Below, in pieces: positions 45,076 to 54,239 of a stretch of 64,000 bases of DNA (positions are counted from its first letter, which is position 1; each line of letters opens with the position of its first letter). Origin of the DNA: Microbacterium pseudoresistens (lineage in GTDB: Bacteria; Actinomycetota; Actinomycetes; Actinomycetales; Microbacteriaceae); the NCBI RefSeq assembly GCF_013409745.1, contig NZ_JACCBH010000001.1, forward strand, positions 682,001-746,000, in the 5' to 3' direction. Both the position numbers and the translations under genes were made by a program. The notes under the pieces were generated by a model. The model was not told the DNA's origin. It did not search any database and saw nothing but the letters and a program-made list of their open reading frames with translations.

Positions 45076-45699
45076 TCAGCGCAGGAGGGAGAGGTGGGCG
45101 AGGGCCTGGCGGATGAGCGTGCCTCGGCCGCCCTCCATCTCTGCGGCGAGCGCCTCGGACGCCGCTTCGTCGGGCGAGAACCAGGTGACCTCCAGCGCGT
45201 CCTGGCGCGGTTCGCACGTGCCCGTCACGGGCACGACGTATGCGAGGGAGACGGCGTGCTGGCGGTCGTCGTGGAAGGCGCTGACGCCGGGCAGCGGAAA
45301 GTACTCGGCCACCGCGAACGGCATCGGCGACGGCGGCAGCAGCGGGAACGCCATCGGTCCGAGATCGTTCTCGACATGGCGGAACAGCGCATCCCGCAGC
45401 GTCTCGCCAAAGCGCACGCGCCCCGACACGATCGTGCGTTTCATCTCGCCCAGAGGCGTCGAGCGCAACAGGATGCCGATGTCAGTGACCTGCCCCGAGC
45501 CGTCGGTGCGCACCGGCACCGCCTCGACGTAGAGCATGGGCAGGCGCCGCCGCGCTTCGGTGAGCTCGATGTCGCTCAGCCAGCCCGGGTTGGCGGCGGA
45601 GGCCGCCCCGGACAAGCCGCCGGCCTCGCCGAATCCGGAGAGGTCGTCGGACAGGCCGTCGTCGTCGGACGGATCGGGGTCGGGGGTGCGCACGGCCAT
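45076..45699 (-). CDS. NUDIX hydrolase-family protein (DUF4916-like)
   Basis: 207 residues: an acidic Ser/Gly/Asp tail (1-35) and a NUDIX-like fold. The region where the Nudix box should be reads GRVRFGETLRDALFRHVEND, which keeps the spacing but lacks the canonical REUXEE glutamates, as in DUF4916 proteins. Hydrolase activity is therefore uncertain. The start is ATG 45699. Divergent from the esterase gene. Confidence 0.8.
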   Translation of the reverse strand: MAVRTPDPDPSDDDGLSDDLSGFGEAGGLSGAASAANPGWLSDIELTEARRRLPMLYVEAVPVRTDGSGQVTDIGILLRSTPLGEMKRTIVSGRVRFGETLRDALFRHVENDLGPMAFPLLPPSPMPFAVAEYFPLPGVSAFHDDRQHAVSLAYVVPVTGTCEPRQDALEVTWFSPDEAASEALAAEMEGGRGTLIRQALAHLSLLR

Positions 45700-45802
45700 G
45701 TGTCAGTTGTACCAGCGCCGTGCGCCGCTCGAGGGGGCGCACGCCGGGGCCGCGGCGATGTCGGCGTCGGCGGATGTCGGGGCCCGCTGGCAGGATGGAC
45801 GC

Positions 45803-46489
45803 GTGAGCGAGCAACCCGTCATCGACCGCACCGCCGTCCGCTGGGGGCCTCGTCGCGAGGGCGCACCGCTGCTCGTGCTGCTGCACGGCTACGGCTCCGA
45901 CGAGAACGACCTGTTCGGCCTCGTGCCGTTTCTCCCCGACCCGTTCACGGTCGCCTCGCTGCCGGCACCGCTCACAGCACCATGGCCCATGCCCGGCCGA
46001 TCCTGGTACGTCATCGACGAGCTCGAGCGCCGCGATCCCGAGCCCGTGACCGCGGCCGCCCGCGCTGTGCTCGACTGGCTCGACGACGATGCGAGGGATG
46101 CTCCGCGCATCCTGCTGCTGGGCTTCTCGCAGGGCGCCTCCGTGGCGCTGCAGACCCTGCGGCTGGCACCAGAGCGGATCGACGCCGTCGTCAATCTCGC
46201 CGGATACGCGGCCCCCGGCGACCTGCCGCGCGATCCCGAGTTGCGCGAGGCGCGCCCGCCGGTGTTCTGGGGCCGCGGCACGAAAGACGACGTGATCCCG
46301 CACGCACTCGTCGACCACACCGCGCAGTGGCTGCCCGACCACGCCGAGCTGTCGGGCCGGGTGTACCCGGGGCTCACGCACAGCGTCTCCGAAGAAGAGC
46401 TCGCCGATGTGCGGGCGTTCCTCGAACGCCGCCTCGCCGAACCGGTCGAGGACGCCGATGGTCAGGTCGGAGGCGCACCCGGGGTCTGA
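45803..46489 (+). CDS. Alpha/beta hydrolase (carboxylesterase/phospholipase type)
   Basis: 228-residue hydrolase of the Abhydrolase_2 group. The oxyanion block LLHGYGSDENDLFGLVPFL, nucleophile elbow LGFSQGAS (Ser), acid GTKDDVIP and histidine GLTHSVS make a complete triad. GTG 45803 is six bases after CAGGAT, a weak leaderless arrangement. The 3' end overlaps the convergent small gene by 28 bases. Confidence 0.88.
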   Translation: MSEQPVIDRTAVRWGPRREGAPLLVLLHGYGSDENDLFGLVPFLPDPFTVASLPAPLTAPWPMPGRSWYVIDELERRDPEPVTAAARAVLDWLDDDARDAPRILLLGFSQGASVALQTLRLAPERIDAVVNLAGYAAPGDLPRDPELREARPPVFWGRGTKDDVIPHALVDHTAQWLPDHAELSGRVYPGLTHSVSEEELADVRAFLERRLAEPVEDADGQVGGAPGV

Positions 46490-46740
46490 CCGTCCTGGTC
46501 GTCCCCGGCATCCGGACTGCCCGGATCGGCGTCATCCGGATCCCGCCGGCCGAGCCGGCGCAGCCCTCCGCCGACAGCGAGGGAGAGGCATAGCCCGATC
46601 GCGATGCCGATGCCGATGCCCAGGCCCATGTTGTCCAAGGCGACTCCGAGCGCCACACCGACGCCCATGCCGATCGCGATGCCCGCGCCCATCGATATGC
46701 GCTGCCGCGCTTCGTGCCCGCTCATCCCGTCATCGCCCAT
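46462..46740 (-). CDS. Small glycine-rich membrane protein
   Basis: 92 residues with a glycine-zipper double hydrophobic region (about 17-57: GAGIAIGMGVGVALGVALDN and GLGIGIGIAIGLCLSLAVGG) and an acidic, Pro-rich tail. Regular G-x-G repeats suggest tight helix packing. It overlaps the esterase gene end on the other strand. Function unknown. Confidence 0.65.
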   Translation of the reverse strand: MGDDGMSGHEARQRISMGAGIAIGMGVGVALGVALDNMGLGIGIGIAIGLCLSLAVGGGLRRLGRRDPDDADPGSPDAGDDQDGQTPGAPPT

Positions 46741-47057
46741 GGATCGAGGCTACGCGGCGAGCGCACGGCATCCATCCCCCGCGCGGGGGAGATCACGCTC
46801 CGTCCGCGGGCGGAGGCATCGGGCGCGACACGCCCGGGTTGCACGCGCGGTGCGGCGGCTGGTAGCGTCGAGCGTCCTGTCCGCCGTGTCTGGAAGTCCT
46901 TTGATCTGATTCGTCGTCCCCGCGTCCTGCCCACGCGCTGATCCGACGATCCTTCCTGCCCACCGCGGCACCCGCCGACACCGTCATGCTCGACTCTTCG
47001 AGCACGCCCGTCGTCGGCCTCGGTCCCAGCGCACCCGCATCTCTTCGGGAGCCGCTC
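46741..47057 (+). promoter_or_regulatory. Promoter and long leader of the ABC-F gene
   Basis: These 317 bases have no full gene. TTGCAC (46839-46844), 18 bases and TAGCGT (46863-46868) give a promoter with a predicted start near 46875 and so a leader of about 180 bases. Inside it is a seven-codon frame, GTG 46886 to TGA 46909 (MSGSPLI), and a small CTCGA-ctct-TCGAG hairpin (46988-47001). ABC-F resistance genes are often controlled by such leaders. Confidence 0.45.
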
Positions 47058-48701
47058 ATGTCATCTCTTCGCACCACCGCATCCACGGTCGTCCTCGACC
47101 GGATCACCGTCTCCTGGCCCGACGGCGCTCTCGCCCTCGACGCCGTCTCCGGCGCGTTCGGCGCGGGCCGCACCGGCCTGGTCGGCCGCAACGGCTCAGG
47201 CAAGTCCACGCTGCTGCGCGTGATCGCCGGCGACCTCGCACCCACCTCGGGGCACGTCACCACCCAGGGCGAGATCGCCTGGCTGCCGCAGCAGCTCACC
47301 CTCGACGTCGACCTCCGGGTCGCCGAGCTGCTCGGCGTCGCAGACATCCTCGACGCCGTGCGCGCCATCGCCGCAGGCGACGTCGACCCCGCGCACTTCG
47401 ACGCGGTCGGCGACGACTGGGACATCGAGGCGCGCGCCGAGGCGTCGCTGGCCGAGGCGGGCCTGGATCCGACGTTCCTCGACCGCCGGGTCGGCGAGCT
47501 CTCGGGAGGCGAGGCGGTGCTCGTGGCCATCGCCGGCATCCGCCTGCGCCGCGCGCCGATCACCCTGCTCGACGAGCCGACGAACAACCTCGACCGCGAG
47601 GCGCGGGCGCGCCTGCACGACATGGTCCGCGACTGGCGCGGCACGCTCGTGGTCGTGAGCCACGACCTGGCCCTGCTCGAGCTGATGGATGAGACCGCCG
47701 AGCTGTACGCGCACGAGCTGAGCGTCTTCGGCGGTCCGTACTCCGAGTATCGGGCATGGCTCGACACCGAGCAGGAGGCCGCCGCGCAGGCCGAGCGCGA
47801 CGCGAAGCAGGCGGTGAAGAAGGAGAAGCGCCAGCGCATCGAGGCCGAGGCGAAGCTCGCGGGCCGTGCCCGCATGGCGCACAGGGCCGAGGTCGAGAAG
47901 CGCGTGCCCAGGATCGTCGCCCATGGGCGACGGATGGCGGCACAGGTCTCGGCGGGCAAGCTGCGCGGCGACGCGCACGAGAAGGAGGCCGAGGCGCGTG
48001 CTGCCGCCGACGCCGCGGGGCGCCGGGTGCGCGATGACGCGTCCATGAAGATCGAGCTGCCCGATCCGCAGGTCTCGCGTGCACGGCGCATCGCGACGAT
48101 CCGCGACGGCGAGCGCGAATGGATCGTGCAGGGGCCCGAGCGCGTGGCGGTCATCGGCCGCAACGGAGTCGGCAAGACCACACTGCTGCGCCGGCTGGTC
48201 GAGGATGCGGAAGTGCCGACCGGCGACGAGCGGCGACTTCCGCACGCAGCGACGGCAACGGTCGCGCACACCGACCGCATCGGCTACCTGCCGCAACGGA
48301 TCGACGGGCTCGACGATCAGCGCTCCGTGGTCGAGAACATCGCGCTCCGGGCGCCGCAGATCCCCGACAAGGAACTGCGGAACAGGCTGGCGCGCTTCCT
48401 CCTCCGCGGCAGCGCGTTCGATCGCCCGGTGGGCACGCTCTCGGGCGGCGAGCGGTTCCGCGTCGCGCTGGCGGCGCTGCTGCTGGCCGATCCCGCCCCG
48501 CACCTCGTGGTGCTCGACGAACCGACGAACAACCTCGACATCGACACCGTCGATCAGCTCGTGCGGGCGCTGCGGGCGTACCGCGGCGCCGTGCTCGTGG
48601 TCAGTCACGACGATGCGTTCCTGGCCCGTCTCGACCTCGATCTGCTGCTCGAACTCGACGCCGATGGGAGGATCACCGAGATCGCGCCCGACGGATCGTG
48701 A
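47058..48701 (+). CDS. ABC-F family ATP-binding protein
   Basis: 547-residue soluble protein with two ABC ATPase domains and no membrane segments. Domain 1 has GRNGSGKST, LSGGEAVL and LLDEPTNNLD; domain 2 has GRNGVGKTT, LSGGERFR and VVLDEPTNNLD. A charged linker (about residues 240-330, rich in Lys/Glu/Arg/Ala) joins them, as in ribosome-protecting ABC-F proteins. ATG 47058 follows GGGAG; an in-frame ATG at 46986 lacks a good site. It may protect ribosomes against an antibiotic or act as a translation factor. Confidence 0.9.
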   Translation: MSSLRTTASTVVLDRITVSWPDGALALDAVSGAFGAGRTGLVGRNGSGKSTLLRVIAGDLAPTSGHVTTQGEIAWLPQQLTLDVDLRVAELLGVADILDAVRAIAAGDVDPAHFDAVGDDWDIEARAEASLAEAGLDPTFLDRRVGELSGGEAVLVAIAGIRLRRAPITLLDEPTNNLDREARARLHDMVRDWRGTLVVVSHDLALLELMDETAELYAHELSVFGGPYSEYRAWLDTEQEAAAQAERDAKQAVKKEKRQRIEAEAKLAGRARMAHRAEVEKRVPRIVAHGRRMAAQVSAGKLRGDAHEKEAEARAAADAAGRRVRDDASMKIELPDPQVSRARRIATIRDGEREWIVQGPERVAVIGRNGVGKTTLLRRLVEDAEVPTGDERRLPHAATATVAHTDRIGYLPQRIDGLDDQRSVVENIALRAPQIPDKELRNRLARFLLRGSAFDRPVGTLSGGERFRVALAALLLADPAPHLVVLDEPTNNLDIDTVDQLVRALRAYRGAVLVVSHDDAFLARLDLDLLLELDADGRITEIAPDGS

Positions 48702-48728
48702 GGCCGCCTGGGGCCACACTGCACGGCC

Positions 48729-48768
48729 CGATATCCGATGGGCCGATATCGGATGGGCTGGTTAGGGT
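48729..48768 (+). promoter_or_regulatory. Promoter and tandem operator-like repeat of the CHAT operon
   Basis: CGATATCCGATGGGC (48729-48743) and CGATATCGGATGGGC (48744-48758) are adjacent 15-base repeats with one mismatch. Each contains the palindrome GATATC. They precede TAGGGT (48763-48768), which is six bases before the first ATG. The repeats occupy the -17 to -46 zone, where a regulator would act. Confidence 0.55.
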
Positions 48769-48774
48769 GGAGCG

Positions 48775-50085
48775 ATGGCCCTCCCTTCACCGCTCGCCCC
48801 GCGGCGCGACACGTCGGTGGGGTCGTCGACTCCCGCCCGCGCCAGAGCCCTCGTGATCGCGGAGGCATGGGCGCTGCTGGGCGAGGGCGTCTCAGCGTTG
48901 AGCAACGCTTCGGGACGGCCGCTGGCGCGCACGGTCAAGCTCGTCCTCGATCCGCTCGTGATCCGCCCGGTGCAGAATCCGCACCTGGGCGGCTCGGCCC
49001 TCGACGCCGAAGCGGCTGCGGAACTCACCACGCGGATGCGCGACGCGGCCGACGCCCTGCGCGCCACGGCCTCGTGGTTCCAAGAGCTCAAGCGCGCCCG
49101 CCGCGCCTTGCGCATCACCGACGGCAACCCGCAGGACCTCTACTTCCAGCGCTGCTTCGAGCTCGCACGGATCCACGGCGAGCCGGGCACCGAGGCCGAG
49201 GCGGTCGCCGCCGACGTCGTCGCCGAGGTGCAGCGCGCCGCGGGAGACGCACTGCTCGCCCGCATCCGCTCGGCGCTCGGCGACGACGCGGTGCGCGCGC
49301 GCCTCCAGTCCGCGCTGGATCAGGCATGGGCGCGGCGCGGCGCATCCGACTCCCCTGCCGACGCGACGGCCGACGTCTTCGCCGCGCTGGACGCGTGCGT
49401 CGACGACCCGGACGCCACCGAGGCGCCGTACGCGGCGCTGGTCGACAGCGCGGCGGGATCGGCTGCCGCGACCGCACTGGACGAACCGGGCGGCGCCTGC
49501 GCCCTCGGGCTCACCGTCGAACGCGTCCCGGTCGCTCCGGCGCTCGGCGAGAACGCGAGGAAGAAGGATCTGCCCCGCCCCTTCGACCGTTCGATCTTCG
49601 AGCGGCTGTTCGCCGCGTTCTCCTCGAGCGCGAACCGCGAGCTCGAGATCGACGCCGAAGACCTGCTCGACGACGAGGCCGCCCGCTCCGCGCGACCGTG
49701 GCAGCTGGCCCATGAGCACAGCCGTGTGATCATGCTACTGGGGCGCGAGGCGAGCGTCGCGCTCGACGCCTCGCCGATGCACCCGGCCGCCGCGCATCGG
49801 ATGCTGCGCGCACGCTGGTCGCGAGAGGCGTACGTACGGCGCGTGCTGCGCCTGCCCGCGGCGGCCAGCGGGGTTCCCGAGGCGCTGCGCGAGGATGTGC
49901 GCGTCGTGCGTCAGGGGTATCTGCGTCGCCTGTGGGTGCGACTGCACGGCCGCGAGCTGCGCGGGCACGACGTGTCGGCGGCCGAGCTGTGGGACACGCT
50001 CGACGGCGTGCTGCGGTCGGTGGTCATGGATCAGCGCCAGCGCCTCAAGACCGCGCTGGGACGCGAGCTTCCGGGGGCCGCATGA
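48775..50085 (+). CDS. Unknown protein 1 of the CHAT/TPR operon
   Basis: 436 residues, soluble, predicted mostly helical and rich in Ala/Arg, with no recognised motif. Segments that might be conserved are QDLYFQRCFELARI (about 118-131) and the C-terminal basic stretch VVRQGYLRRLWVRLHGRELR. An acidic patch (ELEIDAEDLLDDEAARSARP) is in the middle. The ATG lies six bases after TAGGGT, a leaderless start. It overlaps the next gene by ATGA and is first of four co-oriented genes ending in a CHAT protease, so it may be an effector substrate, sensor or adaptor of that system. Confidence 0.75.
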   Translation: MALPSPLAPRRDTSVGSSTPARARALVIAEAWALLGEGVSALSNASGRPLARTVKLVLDPLVIRPVQNPHLGGSALDAEAAAELTTRMRDAADALRATASWFQELKRARRALRITDGNPQDLYFQRCFELARIHGEPGTEAEAVAADVVAEVQRAAGDALLARIRSALGDDAVRARLQSALDQAWARRGASDSPADATADVFAALDACVDDPDATEAPYAALVDSAAGSAAATALDEPGGACALGLTVERVPVAPALGENARKKDLPRPFDRSIFERLFAAFSSSANRELEIDAEDLLDDEAARSARPWQLAHEHSRVIMLLGREASVALDASPMHPAAAHRMLRARWSREAYVRRVLRLPAAASGVPEALREDVRVVRQGYLRRLWVRLHGRELRGHDVSAAELWDTLDGVLRSVVMDQRQRLKTALGRELPGAA

Positions 50086-51155
50086 GCGTGCTCATCCGCG
50101 TGCGCGACGGCGCTGCGACGATCATCCCCGCCGAAGCGAGCGACGACGACGCGACGGCGCCGTTCGCGGTCGCCCTCGTCGAAGCGCGGGGCGCACTGCT
50201 GCGGTGGGATGTGCTGTCGGATGAGACGCATCCGGATGCCGTGGTGTGGGATGCGGCTGCCGCGCGCGACGTGCTCGAGGAGTTCTACGGCGTCGAGGTC
50301 GCCGAGGCGGTCGCGGGGCCGACGGCGGCGACGATCCCTGTGACGCCAGGATCCGGCACGACGTCATCCGGCACCGCGCGCACTCTTGCGATGCTGACCT
50401 GGGCGCGTGCGTGGTGGCCCGCAGGGGCGGCCGTGCCCGCGCTGGATCCCGCGATCCTCGACGCCGAGATCGCGCTGGCCACCGCGGCCGTGGAGCATCT
50501 GCTCGACGATGACGAGGCCGTGGAACGCGCACTCGCCGATGCGGCAGGGGCCGAGCATGCCCTGCGGCGGGTTCCCGCGCTCGCCGCCGAGGCGGCGCAG
50601 CTCTCCGAGATGCTCGCCGCGCTCGCGGAGGACTACGGCGTCGATCTGGACGCGGACACCACCGGCCCCGTGGCGGCGGCCCCGCGCGAGGAATGGGCCC
50701 TGGCTGCCGGCGGCCACGCCCCGAGCGCGGGCATCGAGCTCGGTGGAGGCACCGCGGCTGTCGCCTGGCGAGACGTGCCCGCGCAGACCGTCGCCGCGGA
50801 TGTCGACGCCCGCTGGGCGCTGCGCCAAAAGGGCGCACTGTATCTGCACGTCTGTGTCACCGCCGCCCCGGGCGACGGGGACACAGCACTGCGCGCCCGG
50901 TTCGGCCCCGCTGCCCTCGGGATCGATGTCACCCTCCAGCGCGAGGGCGCGGGTTTCCACGCGACGGCAGAGGTCCCCGATGAGGTCGTGTCGCTGCCTG
51001 CTGCGGAGCGTACGCTCTGGGTCCGCGATCCGCGGCTCGTCGATGAGCCGGGCCCCGCGGAGGACTCGAGACTGCGCGGCGGCATCGTGGCCCTCGCACT
51101 CGCACGCCTCGCGCATCCGAACACCCTCGCCGAACGCGCGGCCGTCGGACGATGA
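50082..51155 (+). CDS. Unknown protein 2 of the CHAT/TPR operon
   Basis: 357 residues, no membrane segment or signal peptide. The first about 80 residues (MSVLIRVRDGAATIIPAEAS) look beta-rich. The centre is helical (AEIALATAAVEHLLDDDEAV) and the C-terminal third is again beta-like (GALYLHVCVTAAPGDGDTAL). No family recognised. It overlaps both neighbours by four bases (ATGA at each end), so its expression is tied to them. Confidence 0.75.
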   Translation: MSVLIRVRDGAATIIPAEASDDDATAPFAVALVEARGALLRWDVLSDETHPDAVVWDAAAARDVLEEFYGVEVAEAVAGPTAATIPVTPGSGTTSSGTARTLAMLTWARAWWPAGAAVPALDPAILDAEIALATAAVEHLLDDDEAVERALADAAGAEHALRRVPALAAEAAQLSEMLAALAEDYGVDLDADTTGPVAAAPREEWALAAGGHAPSAGIELGGGTAAVAWRDVPAQTVAADVDARWALRQKGALYLHVCVTAAPGDGDTALRARFGPAALGIDVTLQREGAGFHATAEVPDEVVSLPAAERTLWVRDPRLVDEPGPAEDSRLRGGIVALALARLAHPNTLAERAAVGR

Positions 51156-52822
51156 CCGCACAGGAGGGGTCGCCCGACGACGCGCCGCGCCACGACCCCG
51201 GCGCCGTGCATCCACCGTCGTCCACGGCGCCGCGCTGGCATCCGGCGCGCGATCTCAACAACGCCGGCGCCGACGCGCTGCGCCGCGGCGACCTCTCCGA
51301 GGGCGAACGGCTGCTGCGCGAGGCGGTCGCGCTCACCGAGGTCGCGGATGCCGACGACGCCGCCCGCGACATCCGCGCCCGCGCCATGCTCAACCTCGCC
51401 TCCGTTCCCGAAGCCGCCGGCGACCTCGCCGAAGCCCTCCGGATGACCGATGGGGCCATCGGCCTGGCCGCCGAAGTGGCCCAGCGCACCGACGACCGCC
51501 TCGGTACACGCACGGTGAGCCTGAACGCGATGCTCGGCCGTTGCCAGATCCTCACCGCGATGGATCGCCTCGACGACGCCGGCGCCGTGCTCGACGAGGT
51601 CGAGACCCGGCTCGACGACACGGTGCACCAGGCCGGCCTCATACGGTACTCCCTGCACCTCGCGCGCTCGACGCTGCTCATCATCCGCGGACGGCTGCCT
51701 CAGGCCGAGCGCGAGGCGCGCGTGGCGCTGCAGAGCGCGCTCGCCGTCGACCCGCAGCTGACGGCGAACGTCTACGTTAACCTCGCCTCGATCGCCCAGC
51801 GCACGGGCGACGACGCGGCCTCGCAGGAGTATCTCGAACTCGCCGAGCGCGTGAGCGCCGCGAACGGCGATGCGGTGAGCCGCCAGCTCGCCGCGGAGAA
51901 CCTCGCCCGCGCGGCCGCGCACCGCAAGGACTGGCCGGCCGCACAGGAATCCTTCCTTCGCGCGGGGTCGCTCGCCAGAGAGGCGGGCATGGCCCGTCGA
52001 CTGGCAGCGTGCAACACAGGACTCGCCGCGATCCACCTGGAGACGAACAACCCGGTGCAGGCGGCGCGCGTGCTGCGCACGCTCATCCGCGAGCTCGTCG
52101 GCCTCGGCGCCGTGCAGGAACTGCGCGAGGCGTACGGATTCCTCGGCGATGCGGAATCGAAACGCGGCAAGTTCGCCAAGGCTCACGAGGCCTATCTCGC
52201 CGCACGAGACCTGGCGCACACAGCCCACGAGCGGTGCCGGGTGGATGTGCGTCGCGCCGAGATGCACGCGGAATGGGCGTCGGTCACGCCTCTGCCCCGA
52301 CGACGCCAGGAGCGCCTCGAGCAGGCGCGCGACATCGCCGTGCCCGTGCTGCTGGCGACAGAGGCGCTGCGCGCCGACTTCCCACCAGGCCCCACGCGGG
52401 AACGGTGGAGTCTGCAGATCGCCGCCCCGGCCCGTGAGCTCGCCTTCCGGCTCGCGATGACGTTGGGCGAACCGGAGCTGTTGCTCGCGCTCATCGAGAA
52501 CGCGACGGCGTCCGCGACGCTGCAGGCCGAGACGATCGAGGCGACTCTGCCCACCGCCGCGGAGCCTGATCCGATCGAGGAGATCGCCCCGGTGCTCCCG
52601 TTGCGCGTGCCCCTCCCCGCGCCGGAGGATGCCGCCGAGCTGCCCGCCGCGGCCTCCGGCTTCGCGGCCGTGCCCTCGGCGCATGACGGCCTGCGCTTCG
52701 CCGCCCCGCCGCGCGTCGTCGCGATCCCCGGAGCGGAACCGGCGCTGGAGCCCTGGATCCGCGTCGCCGAGGCCGAGTATGGCGTCGCGGTGCGCTCCGA
52801 CACCGTCGTGGCGGCGTGGTGA
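51152..52822 (+). CDS. TPR-repeat protein of the CHAT operon
   Basis: 556 residues. Tandem tetratricopeptide-like helical hairpins run from about residue 30 to 400. Examples are LNNAGADALRRGDLSEGERL, VYVNLASIAQRTGDDAASQE and AYGFLGDAESKRGKFAKAHE. A Pro/Glu/Ala-rich region (about 450-510) follows. TPR proteins are the usual partners or substrates of CHAT proteases, sensing or presenting a trigger. ATG 51152 overlaps the preceding stop; the CHAT gene begins 19 bases after its stop. Confidence 0.88.
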   Translation: MTAQEGSPDDAPRHDPGAVHPPSSTAPRWHPARDLNNAGADALRRGDLSEGERLLREAVALTEVADADDAARDIRARAMLNLASVPEAAGDLAEALRMTDGAIGLAAEVAQRTDDRLGTRTVSLNAMLGRCQILTAMDRLDDAGAVLDEVETRLDDTVHQAGLIRYSLHLARSTLLIIRGRLPQAEREARVALQSALAVDPQLTANVYVNLASIAQRTGDDAASQEYLELAERVSAANGDAVSRQLAAENLARAAAHRKDWPAAQESFLRAGSLAREAGMARRLAACNTGLAAIHLETNNPVQAARVLRTLIRELVGLGAVQELREAYGFLGDAESKRGKFAKAHEAYLAARDLAHTAHERCRVDVRRAEMHAEWASVTPLPRRRQERLEQARDIAVPVLLATEALRADFPPGPTRERWSLQIAAPARELAFRLAMTLGEPELLLALIENATASATLQAETIEATLPTAAEPDPIEEIAPVLPLRVPLPAPEDAAELPAAASGFAAVPSAHDGLRFAAPPRVVAIPGAEPALEPWIRVAEAEYGVAVRSDTVVAAW

Positions 52823-52841
52823 GCAGGGCGGTCGCGAGCAG

Positions 52842-54170
52842 ATGGTGAAGAACTGGCGCGAGGTGCGGCATCTGGCCACGCCCATGCAGAGGCTGCGCGT
52901 GGACGGCACGGGCGTGCTCGCCGACCTCCCCGACAGGGAGCAACCCACCGCCCGGCTGCGCTTCGTCGACGGCGATGCCCTGTTCATCAACTGGGTCTGG
53001 GATCACCAGCGCGACTCGCCGCGCATGACGATGATCGACCGGCAGCACGTCGCCCCGGCGCTCGACGAGCTCGCCCGGGCGCTGCCTACTCCTCTGCCCG
53101 GCGAGTCGGGCGAGGAGGCGCTGCGCCGCGCCCTCACGGGCGTGCTTCTCGACGCCGAGCGCGAGCAACGTCTTGCCGAGACGCTCACGGCCTCGCTCAT
53201 CCCCGAGTGGCTCGCCCTCGAGCTCAACGCGCTGGAGACGGCGGGGCGCCGCCCGCATCTGCGCATCCAGCTCTCGCCGTCGACGGCGCACCTGCCGTGG
53301 GAGCTCATGAGCACCTCCGGCGGCGAGCGCGGCATCGACATGGTCGACGCCTCCGTGCTCCTGCCCGCCTCGTTGCGCAACGATCCGGCGCGCGAGGTGC
53401 GCTCGTGGGATGCGCAGTCCCCGGTGCAGGCGATCCTCGATCCCGTCGTGCCCGGTTTCGCCGCCGCGAGCGAGCTGGGCAGTGTGCTCGGACCGATCGC
53501 CTCCGACTCTCCGCTCGTCGAGATGGTACGCCGTCTCGGCGACCGCGTGCGCCCGACTGTCGATGCCCCCGAAGAGCTGTTCCGCCGCACGGATGCCCGT
53601 CGCGAGTGGCTTGCAGACGCCGATGCGGGCAGGCTGCTGTACGTCGGACACGTCACCGCATCGACGCACGCCCTGGATGCCCAGATGCACCTGTCGGATG
53701 CGGCGGGTGCGCCCGGCCATGCGGCGCCCCTCGGCATCCACCGCCCGTACTCGGCGGCCGATATCGCGCTGGGCGCCGACGGTCTCGCCCCGCTGCGCTC
53801 ACCGAGCCGCGTGGCGCTCATCGCGTGCGATTCGGGCTCGGACATGCGCTTCGCGGAGCCGACCGGGCTGGTCGCGGCGTTCGTGCACCGCGGCGCCGAG
53901 TATGTCACGGCGACGCGGTGGACGCTGCCCACCGAGGCGGGCCTGCGGCGCTTCGCCCCCGTGCTCGGAGACCGCGCGGAGGGCATGCTCGCCGAGGCGA
54001 TCGTCGCGGTCGACGCCGCGCACGAGTCCGCCGATCCGGTGTCGGCACTGGGCGCATGGCAGCGCGAGAAGCGACGGCTGTGGACGAGCACGGGCGATCC
54101 GAGGCATTCGCCGGTGATCTGGGGCACGCTCGCCACGGCATGGGCGCCGGTTCCACCGCCGGTGAGCTGA
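52842..54170 (+). CDS. CHAT-domain caspase-like protease
   Basis: 442 residues. The C-terminal two thirds form a CHAT (caspase HetF-associated with TPRs) domain: RIQLSPSTAHLPWELM is the conserved strand block, LLYVGHVTAS carries the catalytic His270 and LIACDSGSD the catalytic Cys329. Both dyad residues are present, so it is probably active. The N-terminal 130 residues are unassigned. The start is ATG 52842; no other start in frame is near. CHAT proteases serve in bacterial conflict and suicide pathways such as TPR-CHAT of type III-E CRISPR and gasdermin systems. No gasdermin or CRISPR gene is seen here, so target and trigger are unknown. Confidence 0.88.
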   Translation: MVKNWREVRHLATPMQRLRVDGTGVLADLPDREQPTARLRFVDGDALFINWVWDHQRDSPRMTMIDRQHVAPALDELARALPTPLPGESGEEALRRALTGVLLDAEREQRLAETLTASLIPEWLALELNALETAGRRPHLRIQLSPSTAHLPWELMSTSGGERGIDMVDASVLLPASLRNDPAREVRSWDAQSPVQAILDPVVPGFAAASELGSVLGPIASDSPLVEMVRRLGDRVRPTVDAPEELFRRTDARREWLADADAGRLLYVGHVTASTHALDAQMHLSDAAGAPGHAAPLGIHRPYSAADIALGADGLAPLRSPSRVALIACDSGSDMRFAEPTGLVAAFVHRGAEYVTATRWTLPTEAGLRRFAPVLGDRAEGMLAEAIVAVDAAHESADPVSALGAWQREKRRLWTSTGDPRHSPVIWGTLATAWAPVPPPVS

Positions 54171-54239
54171 GCGGTCCGCGATCCGGCCGGGCGAGGCCGG
54201 ATCCGAGCGGATGTCGGCATCGGCGACGAAGATGGAGGG

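Noticed and set aside
50633..52990. A 785-codon minus-strand open frame opposite the CHAT operon
   Set aside because: No family motifs and biased composition; the plus-strand frames have TPR and CHAT motifs and coupled starts.
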